A DNA stretch of 64,000 nt from Corticimicrobacter populi (GTDB lineage Bacteria > Pseudomonadota > Gammaproteobacteria > Burkholderiales > Burkholderiaceae_B). The position numbers and the translations under genes were made by a program. Shown piece by piece: positions 27,318 to 34,994 of the stretch. The notes under the pieces are model-generated. The model made no database searches. It worked only from the letters and a program-made list of their open reading frames with translations, and was not told where the DNA came from. Where the stretch lies: NCBI RefSeq assembly GCF_003123725.1, contig NZ_QETA01000007.1, positions 155,133 through 219,132 of the forward strand. Direction: 5' to 3'. Numbering within the stretch: the stretch's first letter is position 1; each line of letters starts with the position of its first letter.

Positions 27318-27344
27318 TTAGCACTCCTATTAGGTGAGTGCTAA
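27318..27344. promoter_or_regulatory. CIRCE element (HrcA operator)
   Basis: Perfect match to the consensus TTAGCACTC-N9-GAGTGCTAA: arms at 27318-27326 and 27336-27344 with a 9-bp spacer. It lies between rpoH (minus) and the divergent SdiA-regulated-type gene (plus), 47 bp upstream of the rpoH start. HrcA binds CIRCE and releases it on heat shock. Confidence 0.95.
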
Positions 27345-27395
27345 TTCGACTGCGACATACACATTTGGTTCCCTTCCGGCCACCGGTATAGCCTA

Positions 27396-27401
27396 TATAA
27401 T
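27396..27401 (+). promoter_or_regulatory. -10 box for the SdiA-regulated-type gene
   Basis: Perfect TATAAT 35 bp before the GTG start at 27436. The region 17 bp further upstream has no good -35 hexamer. CIRCE lies 52 bp upstream of this box. Confidence 0.45.
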
Positions 27402-27435
27402 TTGCACCCAGCCGCACCCTCCAGGATTGTCTCGC

Positions 27436-28443
27436 GTGAGTTCACCCCCGCCCGCCTCAAAGCGTCCGACGGCAACCCGCCTGTTCGCTCGCATCCTGAT
27501 CATCCTGTCCCTGACCGCCCTGCTCGGTGGCTGGCTGTTCTATGCCATACGCTACCAGCACCTGCACGATACCCTGATCACCTGGTTCCAGGGACGGCAA
27601 ATGGATGAAACTGTCTGGAACGATGAACAGGATCGCAACAGCGCCTTCTGGCTGCCGGACTACCGCGTCGTCTCGTGGCATCGCATTCCCGAAATCGACA
27701 ACAACCTGTCCGGCTTGAGTTTCGTCGGCGAGCGCCAGGAACTGCTGGCCGTGCTGAACCGGCCTCCCACACTGGTCGCGCTCGATCTGGCGGGTAACTT
27801 CAAGGCCGCCTATCCGCTGGAAGGCATCTCCGACACAGAAGGGGTCAGCTATCTGGGGCATGGCCAGGTTGCACTGAGCGATGAAAAGCATGGTCAGGTC
27901 GTCATCGCCCGCCTGCCCGAACAACCCGGTCCCATTGATCTGACCCATGCGCCACGCTTTGCCGTCGGGCCTGGCGAAAAAAGCAACAGCGGCATCGAAG
28001 GCCTCAGCTATGACCGTGCACAAGACCGGCTCTACGCCGTCAAGGAGCATTCGCCCAAGGCCCTCTACCGCATCGATGGCCTGTGTCGCGACGTGCTGAA
28101 CTGCTCGCCCGACGGCCTCCAGATCCATGACCTGAGCAACTGGCTCGCGCCCACCGGCTTCGCCCGCGATTTTTCGGCTGTGCAGTTCGATCCGGCCCGT
28201 GGCCACCTGCTGTTGCTCAGCGAGCAGTCGCAGGCGCTGCTGGAACTCGATGAAAACGGCCAGCCGCTCAGCGCCCGCCATCTCGGCCACCAGCCCGGCG
28301 ATCCGGACATTCCACAGGCCGAAGGCCTGACACTCGGCCAGGACGGTATGATCTATATGGTCAGTGAGCCCAACCTGTTCTACCGGCTGGCCCCGATTGC
28401 AGACACCAAGGAGGATTCCGATCATGCTGGAACGTATCAGTGA
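27436..28443 (+). CDS. SdiA-regulated domain (YjiK-like) protein
   Basis: A 335-residue protein with one N-terminal membrane segment (about residues 13-36, FARILIILSLTALLGGWLF) and a large beta-propeller-like periplasmic domain. Repeats such as GLSFVGERQELLAVLN, GVSYLGHGQVALSDEKHGQ and GIEGLSYDRAQDRLYAVKE match the SdiA-regulated (YjiK) family, whose role is unknown. The GTG at 27436 is chosen because AGGA lies about 10 bp upstream and a TATAAT about 35 bp upstream; the frame continues to 27334 but that stretch carries the promoter. It overlaps the next gene by 20 bp. Confidence 0.8.
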   Translation: MSSPPPASKRPTATRLFARILIILSLTALLGGWLFYAIRYQHLHDTLITWFQGRQMDETVWNDEQDRNSAFWLPDYRVVSWHRIPEIDNNLSGLSFVGERQELLAVLNRPPTLVALDLAGNFKAAYPLEGISDTEGVSYLGHGQVALSDEKHGQVVIARLPEQPGPIDLTHAPRFAVGPGEKSNSGIEGLSYDRAQDRLYAVKEHSPKALYRIDGLCRDVLNCSPDGLQIHDLSNWLAPTGFARDFSAVQFDPARGHLLLLSEQSQALLELDENGQPLSARHLGHQPGDPDIPQAEGLTLGQDGMIYMVSEPNLFYRLAPIADTKEDSDHAGTYQ

Positions 28444-29275
28444 ACATCGCTGCTTCGGCGGCTGGCAGCGTTACTATCGCCACGAGTCGCAGGTTATCGG
28501 CCTGCCGATGCGCTTTTCGGTCTATGTACCGCCCCAGGCCGAGGAAGGCCCGGTACCGGTGCTTTTCTTCCTGGCGGGCCTGACCTGCACGGAAGAAACC
28601 TTCATGATCAAGGCCGGTGCGCAGCGTTTCGCGGCCGAACATGGCCTGATGCTGGTCACGCCCGACACCAGTCCACGCGGTGCCGGCATCGCCGGCGAAG
28701 ACGATGACTGGGACTTCGGCAGCGGTGCCGGCTTCTATCTCGATGCCACGCAGACACCCTGGGCAGCACACTACCGGATGGAAAGCTATGTGGCTCAGGA
28801 GCTGTTTGACCTGATCGCCAGCAGTGGCGAGTTTCCCGCAGATCGGCAGCGCATCGGCATCACCGGGCACTCCATGGGCGGACACGGCGCACTGACGCTG
28901 GCATTGCGCCATCCCACGCGCTTTCGCTCGGTCTCAGCCTTTGCCCCCATTGCCAACCCCACCCACTGCCCCTGGGGCATCAAGGCCTTTACCCATTACC
29001 TGGGCAAGGATCATGAAACCTGGAAGCAACATGACGCCAGCGAACTCATGAAACAGGCACACACGCCGTTTCCCGAAGGTATCCTGATCGACCAGGGGCT
29101 GGCCGACCAGTTCCTGCCGAACCAGTTGCGGCCCGACATCTTTGAAGCGGCCTGCGCCCAGTCGGCCCAGCCACTGACGCTGCGCCGCCACGCCGGCTAC
29201 GATCACGGGTACTATTTCATCTCGACTTTCATCGCCGATCACCTTGCCTTTCACGCCGAACGGCTGGGTGCCTGA
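28424..29275 (+). CDS. fghA: S-formylglutathione hydrolase
   Basis: Hydrolyses S-formylglutathione to formate and glutathione, the last step of glutathione-dependent formaldehyde detoxification. The 283-residue enzyme has the serine nucleophile in GITGHSMGGHGAL, the catalytic His in HAGYDHGYYF and the family segment FFLAGLTCTEETFM. The ATG at 28424 follows AAGGAGG. It overlaps the SdiA-regulated-type gene by 20 bp, so they are probably co-transcribed. No formaldehyde dehydrogenase gene adjoins it; the alcohol dehydrogenase at 62420 is of another class. Confidence 0.94.
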   Translation: MLERISEHRCFGGWQRYYRHESQVIGLPMRFSVYVPPQAEEGPVPVLFFLAGLTCTEETFMIKAGAQRFAAEHGLMLVTPDTSPRGAGIAGEDDDWDFGSGAGFYLDATQTPWAAHYRMESYVAQELFDLIASSGEFPADRQRIGITGHSMGGHGALTLALRHPTRFRSVSAFAPIANPTHCPWGIKAFTHYLGKDHETWKQHDASELMKQAHTPFPEGILIDQGLADQFLPNQLRPDIFEAACAQSAQPLTLRRHAGYDHGYYFISTFIADHLAFHAERLGA

Positions 29276-29304
29276 TCCACTTCCCGGCCTGTGACACCCG
29301 CAGC

Positions 29305-30012
29305 ATGGCACGCCTTCCCCGACTCTACGCGCCTGGTCAGCCCCAACTGATCCAGGCCTCGTTCAGCACCGCACTGAACCATCACGGTACGGCCCAGGCA
29401 ACCGAGCACCTGAACCAGCTGGTTGCCTGGCTCAAGGCGGGCGCACGTGAAAAGCAGGTCGCACTGCATGCCTGGGCGCTGTCGTACGACCAGGTCCTGC
29501 TGCTGGCCACACCCACCGATGCCCAGGCCTTGCCAAGACTGATGCAGACGCTGGGGCGCAACCTGGCGGCACGCCTGCGTACCGGACGCGTATTCTCCAG
29601 CCGCTACCGCTCCACGCTGGTCGAAGCCGGCACCTGGCTGTTGCCAGCACAGATCTGGCTGGAAACCCTGCCCGTGCGCACCGGCATTACCGGCGATGCA
29701 GAGTCCTGGCCCTGGTCCTCGGCAGGCCTGCATGCAGGCACCTTGCCCAGCTCACCGGTCGCACTCAGCGACCATCCCGATTACTGGCAATGCGGCAATA
29801 CGCCTTTTGACCGCCAGGCACGCTACCGCGCCCTGCTGCAAAGCGGCCTGGGGCAAGCCCAGGCACGCCGCATCGCACAGGCGCTGTACGGACAATGGGC
29901 GCTGGGCGATCCCGCCTATACCCAGCGTCTGGGTGCCGATGCCAGCCGCCGGGCCACACCGGGCAAGCGCGGCCGGCCGCGCAAGACACCGCCCGAGTCA
30001 CCGGCGCAGTGA
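29305..30012 (+). CDS. RAYT-like (REP-associated tyrosine transposase) protein without HUH histidines
   Basis: A 235-residue protein with the frame of RAYT/Y1-transposase proteins: start MARLPRLYAPGQPQLIQASF, a central LHAWALSYDQVLLLATP, then FSSRYRSTLVEAGTWLLPAQ, LPVRTGI and ESWPWSSAGLHAG. In active members the central part reads like MDNHVHLLATP, with the two metal-binding histidines of the HUH motif; here both are gone (SYDQVLLL). The C-terminus is Arg/Lys/Pro-rich (GKRGRPRKTPPE), possibly nucleic-acid binding. No terminal repeats flank it. It is either a decayed transposase or a domesticated protein; the intact frame favours the latter. Confidence 0.75.
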   Translation: MARLPRLYAPGQPQLIQASFSTALNHHGTAQATEHLNQLVAWLKAGAREKQVALHAWALSYDQVLLLATPTDAQALPRLMQTLGRNLAARLRTGRVFSSRYRSTLVEAGTWLLPAQIWLETLPVRTGITGDAESWPWSSAGLHAGTLPSSPVALSDHPDYWQCGNTPFDRQARYRALLQSGLGQAQARRIAQALYGQWALGDPAYTQRLGADASRRATPGKRGRPRKTPPESPAQ

Positions 30013-30013
30013 A

Positions 30014-31207
30014 CTAGGAACATGCAGGCCCCCGACGCGGGACAATGATCGGCACATCCCCGCTGGTGTTCCCTGCCAGCGCGCGGATCCTGTCCACCAC
30101 CGCCGGCGTGGGCTGCTCGTAGCCATAGCAATAAGGCGGATTCGGCACGGATTCGGGCTGATCATCCTCCAGCACGGCCCTGGCCTCGCCCAGGTAAAGA
30201 TTGTCCCGCACCCGCAGGAAGGCCTTGTAGCCTCGCTCGTAGCCATATTGGGCCTGCGTCCGCTCATAATTGCGCCGGTCGGCGGCACCGTTCTCCAGCG
30301 CAGTCCTGTTGGGCGAGTCCGGGAGCTTGTCGCAATAGTTCACGTCGATCCCGTGAACCGTCGGTGTGCGCTCTGGCTCCAGGCAGACGCGCTGGGCGTG
30401 GTTGCTGAAGATATTGCCTTCGACCAGCGCACGCGCCTCCAGGCTGAAGCTCATGCCATACAGGTTCCAGTCTTCCAGCAGGTTGTTGTACAGGTGAAAG
30501 GTGCCGAACTGTCCCCTGGGATTGCGTTGTACCGTGTTCAGGAAGTAGTTGTGATGCAGCGTCACGCGCGCGATCCTGTCGCGTTCGTAGTTCTCGTACA
30601 TGTTCTTCGACGTGATGTTGTTCAACAGCATGACCTTGTTGGAATCATGGAACTTGTTCCACGATACCGTCACGTCGGTCGAGCCATTCTTCACATTCAA
30701 CAGCCGGTCCGAGAAACGGGCCAGATCCATGTGGTTGACCCACACGTCCCGGCTGTCGTTGGCGACATTCACCGCCTGCGTGAACCGGGTCAGACGCCCG
30801 TCGATACTCATGTGCGTCAGAATCACGTTCCTGCTGCGATAGACGCCCAACCCGTCATCGATCAGGGTGACGCGCCTGCCCCGCCCATCCACCGTGATGT
30901 TCGACGGCACGCGCAGTTGCGTCTTCAGCACGATCGTCATGTCCGAGGCAAAGCGGATCCAGGTGGGCAAAGCCGACTGCCTCGCGTCTTCCAGCGCCGC
31001 ACGCAGCGTGCCAGGCCCGTCGTCCTGGTCGGACGTCACCTCGACGAAACGGCCATCCAGGCCACCCGTGACGTTCTGCCCATAGCCTTCGCGATGCTGC
31101 AGCAGCGACGACACGATCGGGCACTGCGCATCCGGCACGGCGCACGGCTCGCTGGCTGCGGCGGTGCCGCTCATCCACAGCACAACCACCAGCAGCCAAT
31201 ATTTCAT
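30014..31207 (-). CDS. Pectate lyase-like enzyme (polysaccharide lyase family 1)
   Basis: A 397-residue exported protein with a signal peptide (residues 1-19, MKYWLLVVVLWMSGTAAAS). The parallel beta-helix of PL1 is clear: PGTLRAALEDARQSALPTWI, then VPSNITVDGRGRRVTLID, DVWVNHMDLARFSDRLLNVK, VTVSWNKFHDSNKVMLL and VTLHHNYFLNTVQRNPRGQFG, with the PL1 catalytic-arginine region in NPRGQFG. PL1 enzymes cleave acidic polysaccharides by beta-elimination. The gene ends the capsule-export operon (ATGA overlap with the gene upstream), so the likely substrate is the polymer exported by this locus, not plant pectin. Confidence 0.85.
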   Translation of the reverse strand: MKYWLLVVVLWMSGTAAASEPCAVPDAQCPIVSSLLQHREGYGQNVTGGLDGRFVEVTSDQDDGPGTLRAALEDARQSALPTWIRFASDMTIVLKTQLRVPSNITVDGRGRRVTLIDDGLGVYRSRNVILTHMSIDGRLTRFTQAVNVANDSRDVWVNHMDLARFSDRLLNVKNGSTDVTVSWNKFHDSNKVMLLNNITSKNMYENYERDRIARVTLHHNYFLNTVQRNPRGQFGTFHLYNNLLEDWNLYGMSFSLEARALVEGNIFSNHAQRVCLEPERTPTVHGIDVNYCDKLPDSPNRTALENGAADRRNYERTQAQYGYERGYKAFLRVRDNLYLGEARAVLEDDQPESVPNPPYCYGYEQPTPAVVDRIRALAGNTSGDVPIIVPRRGPACS

Positions 31208-33126
31208 GCACGCTCCGCTGCCGACAGGACGGCAGACCGGTCCGCCGGCGTGACATGACGCCAGATCCCGCCACTCATGCGCAAGTTCTCGGCAGGTCCC
31301 GCCAGGTGCTCGCGCAGCAGCGCAAAATAGGCTGCCTGCCAGCGCTGGGCATAGGCATCCGCATCTTCGCCGGGCAGCACCGCAGGCAACATCTCCAGCG
31401 TGAACGTCACCAGACCGTTCTCCCAGCGCGGGGCATAGAAGACCGACGGCACGCCAAGGCGGTGCGCCATGCGCGAGGCAAAGCTCGAATAAGTCACTTC
31501 CTGCCCCTCGAAGGTCGTCCGCGGGGCAGCGGGGTTCGCTGCGCCATCCACGGCCAGCCCCAGTACGTAGCCCGAACCAATCGCGCGGATGCAGGCTTTG
31601 GCAACCTGCGCCTCCGACTGGTCGGCGGTAGAAATCAATGCCTGCGAGTAGCTGCTCTGCTCGACATTCGGTGCCGTGGCCAGCCAGCGCGAGGGAATAC
31701 CCAGCAGTTCCAGGGCCATCAGCGCGGCATACATCGGCCCCACATGCGCCGTAGCGACCACAACGCCCCGGCCAGAAGCCAGCAGCGGCGCAAAGAAACG
31801 CTCGCCGGGCTCGAGATCGCCCAGCAGTTGCATGGCCTCTTCGGCGCGCTCCTCCCGACACTCCAGCCAATCGAACAACAACTGGTCCATCAGGTGGCCC
31901 CAGCGCGCCGCACGCTCCCATGATGCACGATCAACGGTAGTATCGCCGCGCAACGACCACGCCCAGTCAAGCCGCGCCTGCGGGATCGGGGCAGTATGCA
32001 GCCGCTGCGAGACATCGGCCACGGCCTCCTGGAACGAGTCGGGCAGCAGTTTGCTGCGGTTGGCCACGTATTGCGCATACAGGGTTTCGGCCATTTCCTT
32101 GCGGCCCGCCTGCGACAGCGCGCCGATCGCCGAACGCTGTCGCAGCAGACTGTCGGGAGCCTTCTCCAGCAGGATCAGCAACTGGTCTGCCGCCTCGTCA
32201 TGCTGCGCGGAATAACGCAGCGCGCGCGCATACAGCATCCGCGTCTGTTCCATGTCCGGAGCCAGCACCAGCGCCTGCTTCAAGAACGGCACCGCGTCAC
32301 GGTACTGTCCGGCACGCAACAGTGTTTCGCCATGCAGGGACAGCAGCCTGACGTCATCGGGCGCGGCCTTCAGGCCGGCTTCGAAATGCGCCAGGGCATG
32401 CACCTTGCGATCCGCTTCCGTCGCGCGCCGCAAATACGACAGGCCAAGAGAGGTGCGCAGGGCCGCGCTGTCGTGGGCAGCGTTCAGGGCCGCCTCGCCG
32501 AAGCAGATCGCCGCATCGACCCGGTCATCCTCCAGCAGCGTGCGCACCGCCATCGCCGCCACGCGCGCGTTGGGCAAGGCAGCCGGCTCCAGCGTCGCGG
32601 CCATGCGCGCAGCCTCGGACGTCTCCCCATTGCGAATGAACGCCATCATCCACGCGCTCGCATCGGTGCCCCCACCGCCCGCCTTGTCGGCCGTGGCGCG
32701 TGCCACAGACGCGGCTTCGCCAACTTGCCCAGCCTGCAGGCGCAGCTGGATCCTTGCGGCATGCAGCGTTGCATCATCCGGCTCAAGCCCGGCGGCAGCA
32801 TCCGCCTCGACAATCGCACGATCCCACTGCTTCGTGCGCCCCAACAGGCTGGCAAGCATGCGGCGATCCTCCACACGTTGCGGATAGGCGGCAATCAGCA
32901 CGTCGAGCGCAGAGATGGCCAACGCAAACTGGCCTTCTTTCACATAGGGAGACACCAGCAGCCGCCTGGCATCGCGCCAGCCGTCGGCCGCAAGCACCAG
33001 CGCCGCATCGAAATCGGCCATCGCGCTGGCCGGATCCGATGCGCTGCGGATACGCTGAATGACCGCCAGCAGCCGGGCCGCCGCCTCGGCTTGCGCCCCT
33101 GGGGTCGCTACATTCAACTCAGCCAT
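31204..33126 (-). CDS. TPR protein with C-terminal LpxL-like acyltransferase domain
   Basis: A 640-residue cytoplasmic or membrane-associated protein. Residues about 1-370 are tetratricopeptide-like helical repeats (LVSPYVKEGQFALAISALDV, LEPDDATLHAARIQLRLQAG, FEAGLKAAPDDVRLLSLHGE). The rest resembles the LpxL/HtrB lysophospholipid acyltransferase superfamily: VVVATAHVGPMYAALMALEL, GSGYVLGLAVDGA, RLGVPSVFYAPRW. In LpxL the motif is H-x4-(D/E); here the acidic residue is replaced by Tyr (HVGPMY), so acyl transfer is doubtful. It overlaps kpsE-like and pectate-lyase-like genes by a few bases on each side. Function in the capsule pathway is unknown. Confidence 0.7.
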   Translation of the reverse strand: MAELNVATPGAQAEAAARLLAVIQRIRSASDPASAMADFDAALVLAADGWRDARRLLVSPYVKEGQFALAISALDVLIAAYPQRVEDRRMLASLLGRTKQWDRAIVEADAAAGLEPDDATLHAARIQLRLQAGQVGEAASVARATADKAGGGGTDASAWMMAFIRNGETSEAARMAATLEPAALPNARVAAMAVRTLLEDDRVDAAICFGEAALNAAHDSAALRTSLGLSYLRRATEADRKVHALAHFEAGLKAAPDDVRLLSLHGETLLRAGQYRDAVPFLKQALVLAPDMEQTRMLYARALRYSAQHDEAADQLLILLEKAPDSLLRQRSAIGALSQAGRKEMAETLYAQYVANRSKLLPDSFQEAVADVSQRLHTAPIPQARLDWAWSLRGDTTVDRASWERAARWGHLMDQLLFDWLECREERAEEAMQLLGDLEPGERFFAPLLASGRGVVVATAHVGPMYAALMALELLGIPSRWLATAPNVEQSSYSQALISTADQSEAQVAKACIRAIGSGYVLGLAVDGAANPAAPRTTFEGQEVTYSSFASRMAHRLGVPSVFYAPRWENGLVTFTLEMLPAVLPGEDADAYAQRWQAAYFALLREHLAGPAENLRMSGGIWRHVTPADRSAVLSAAERA

Positions 33127-34291
33127 GGCGCAGCCCCCTCAACAAGGACATCGAAACGCGTACGACGAAAAGCAGTGCAAAACCCAGTGCCAGGGCCTCC
33201 AGCAGCAGCGTCCACATGCGCGGGCTGCTGGGCCTGTCGGTCGCGACCGGTTGCACGATGATCGACAGGTAACGCTGCAGCCGCAGGGTATCGACCAGCG
33301 CCTGTTGGTGCGACTGCTGCGCCAGGGTCAGGTTCGAATCCGCGAATCCCTGGGCGTTCCTCAGGGCCTCGTACGACTTGAGCAGCGTCGCCTCCGTATT
33401 GCCCTGCCCGCTCAGGCGCTCGCGCACCCCCTCGATCCGCCTCTGCAGGGCCGTGATCTGCATCTGCGCGGGCCGCAGCATGGGATGATCGCTGTTGCCC
33501 AGCGCACGGATCTTGTCCAGATTGATCTTCGCGCTGTTCAATTCGCTTTCGAGCTGGCTGGCGTGATTGAGCAGCATCTGCACCGTGGCGGTGGGATCGA
33601 TATTGCCGTGGTCCGTGCGCCATGCCGTCAGGGCCTCACGGGCTTCGAGCGCCTTTGCCTCGGCTTGCCGCAGCGACTCTTCGCTGACCTTCAGTTTGTC
33701 GGACACACCCTTCGCATTCAGACGGCTGACGAACTCTTCTGCCAGGCCGATCAGCTCCTTCGACAGCAGCATGGCATGCTCTGGCGAGAACGCGCTGACG
33801 CGCAGCACGTCGATCTGTTCGAGTGCATTGAACGACACATGAACCGAGGCCTGGTAGGCGCGATAGAGCGCGTCCTCGCTGGCATCCTCCGCCAGCCGGT
33901 TGGCGGGATCCAGACCGTCCTGGACCAGGTACTGGCGCAAATCGATCTTCTTGTCGAGCTGGCGCATACTGTCACGCGACAGCAGAAAGTCCCTGACCGC
34001 CCAGCCGTCCACGAAACCGCCCATCATGCCGCCCGCGTTACCGGTGGTGATCAGGCTTGCCGCCCCGGGGGCCGCGGCGGGTTGCTGACTGGAAGCCGAC
34101 TGCACGAAAAAACGCGATTCCGCCTCGTAGCGAGGAGTGGCAATACTGAACAGATAGATCAGCGCACACACCACAGGTGCAATGACGATGCCCGCGCTGA
34201 TCCAGCGCCGGCGCAGGCGGCCACGCAGCGCCGCGTCGCGGTCATGGCGGCGGCGCTCGATCTCGGAGCCGTTGTCAGAAGCCGACGTCAT
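33119..34291 (-). CDS. kpsE: Capsule polysaccharide export inner-membrane protein (KpsE/CtrB-like)
   Basis: Polysaccharide co-polymerase family protein that spans the periplasm between the ABC transporter and the outer-membrane channel. From the ATG at 34291 it has 390 residues, close to E. coli KpsE. One membrane segment lies near residues 28-50 (WISAGIVIAPVVCALIYLF), then the Wzz-like motif ATPRYEAESRFFVQS, long coiled-coil helices (about 180-330), and a second membrane segment near the end (MWTLLLEALALGFALLFVV) preceded by PSSPRMW. The start is preferred because GGAGG lies 8 bp upstream and it overlaps the KpsT-like gene by only 17 bp; the ATG at 34408 would add 39 Ser/Thr-rich residues and a 134-bp overlap. 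Confidence 0.88.
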   Translation of the reverse strand: MTSASDNGSEIERRRHDRDAALRGRLRRRWISAGIVIAPVVCALIYLFSIATPRYEAESRFFVQSASSQQPAAAPGAASLITTGNAGGMMGGFVDGWAVRDFLLSRDSMRQLDKKIDLRQYLVQDGLDPANRLAEDASEDALYRAYQASVHVSFNALEQIDVLRVSAFSPEHAMLLSKELIGLAEEFVSRLNAKGVSDKLKVSEESLRQAEAKALEAREALTAWRTDHGNIDPTATVQMLLNHASQLESELNSAKINLDKIRALGNSDHPMLRPAQMQITALQRRIEGVRERLSGQGNTEATLLKSYEALRNAQGFADSNLTLAQQSHQQALVDTLRLQRYLSIIVQPVATDRPSSPRMWTLLLEALALGFALLFVVRVSMSLLRGLRHG

Positions 34292-34985
34292 CGAAGCCGC
34301 CTCCGAAGGACTCCTCACCTGACCCGGAGTCGTCTCTGGATCGTCTTGGTGGGTACTTGCTGATGCACTGGTCGAGGTCTTCTTCGATTCTGAGAGCGCT
34401 TCGTTCATAAACTAGGCCTTTGAAGCAGTAATCCGCCAACTGGTTCTGGCGATAACTGGAAAAAACAAGCGTCCGTCCGACCAGGCGCTCCTCAAACAAC
34501 GCCAGCCAGAGACGGGTGAACCGGCAGGGCTCGAAAGGAATCGTCCCTTCGATCACGTAGATGTCGAAAGCGGGTGCCAGCGCCAGCGCAAACGAGAACT
34601 CCTGCCGGATGTAGAGTGGCCAGTGCTCCATGGGCCTGGCCAGCCATTGCGGCTCGGTGATGAGATCGGCGACGAGATCGGCCGTTTCCCCGGCATCCAA
34701 CTCGTAGCGGTCGGCCACCAGCTGGATGATGTTCAGGCCATTGGCCTTGCCGCGCACGAAACCCTGCCGTCCGATCGCCCAGGAAATATGACCTTCGTGC
34801 CGCACGAACCCATGGCGCGGCGGACGCAGGCCACACAGCACATCGATCACCTGGCGATGCCGCTCGGGCGTGGGCGAAAGCAGCGCATAGCGCCCGACCG
34901 GAATATCGAGGTCGGCATCGATCAGCAGCGGCTGCCTGCTGCCGAATGCAAAGGGTTCGTCGGTGACGCCGTATAGATGGATCAT
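34275..34985 (-). CDS. KpsT/CtrD-like protein lacking all ATPase motifs (pseudo-ATPase)
   Basis: A 236-residue protein whose length, gene position and overall pattern match KpsT, the ATPase of group 2 capsule exporters. ISWAIGRQGFVRGKANGLNI, for example, aligns with the ISWPVG-type segment of KpsT. Yet the ATPase motifs are gone. Where Walker A (GxxGxGKS/T) should be it reads SPTPERHRQ (residues 37-45), the signature SSGMR is WPLYIR (122-127), Walker B ends in Glu-Gly (FDIYVIEG, 140-147) instead of Asp-Glu, and the switch histidine position is Ser177. The frame is intact. It lies 9 bp after the KpsM-like gene. It may be a structural partner, with ATP supplied by another subunit. Confidence 0.8.
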   Translation of the reverse strand: MIHLYGVTDEPFAFGSRQPLLIDADLDIPVGRYALLSPTPERHRQVIDVLCGLRPPRHGFVRHEGHISWAIGRQGFVRGKANGLNIIQLVADRYELDAGETADLVADLITEPQWLARPMEHWPLYIRQEFSFALALAPAFDIYVIEGTIPFEPCRFTRLWLALFEERLVGRTLVFSSYRQNQLADYCFKGLVYERSALRIEEDLDQCISKYPPRRSRDDSGSGEESFGGGFDDVGF

Positions 34986-34994
34986 CGCTATCGC

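Noticed and set aside
31208..31921. N-terminal extension of the pectate-lyase-like frame by about 238 residues
   Set aside because: It overlaps the TPR/LpxL-like gene out of frame and would bury the signal peptide that begins at 31207.
33328..33345. GGTTCGAATCC string resembling a tRNA T-arm
   Set aside because: It lies inside the kpsE-like coding region and no matching acceptor stem, D-arm or anticodon arm surrounds it.
34275..34985. Frameshift or sequencing error as the reason for missing KpsT motifs
   Set aside because: KpsT-like blocks continue in one frame before and after each missing motif, and the neighbouring frames do not encode the missing motifs.
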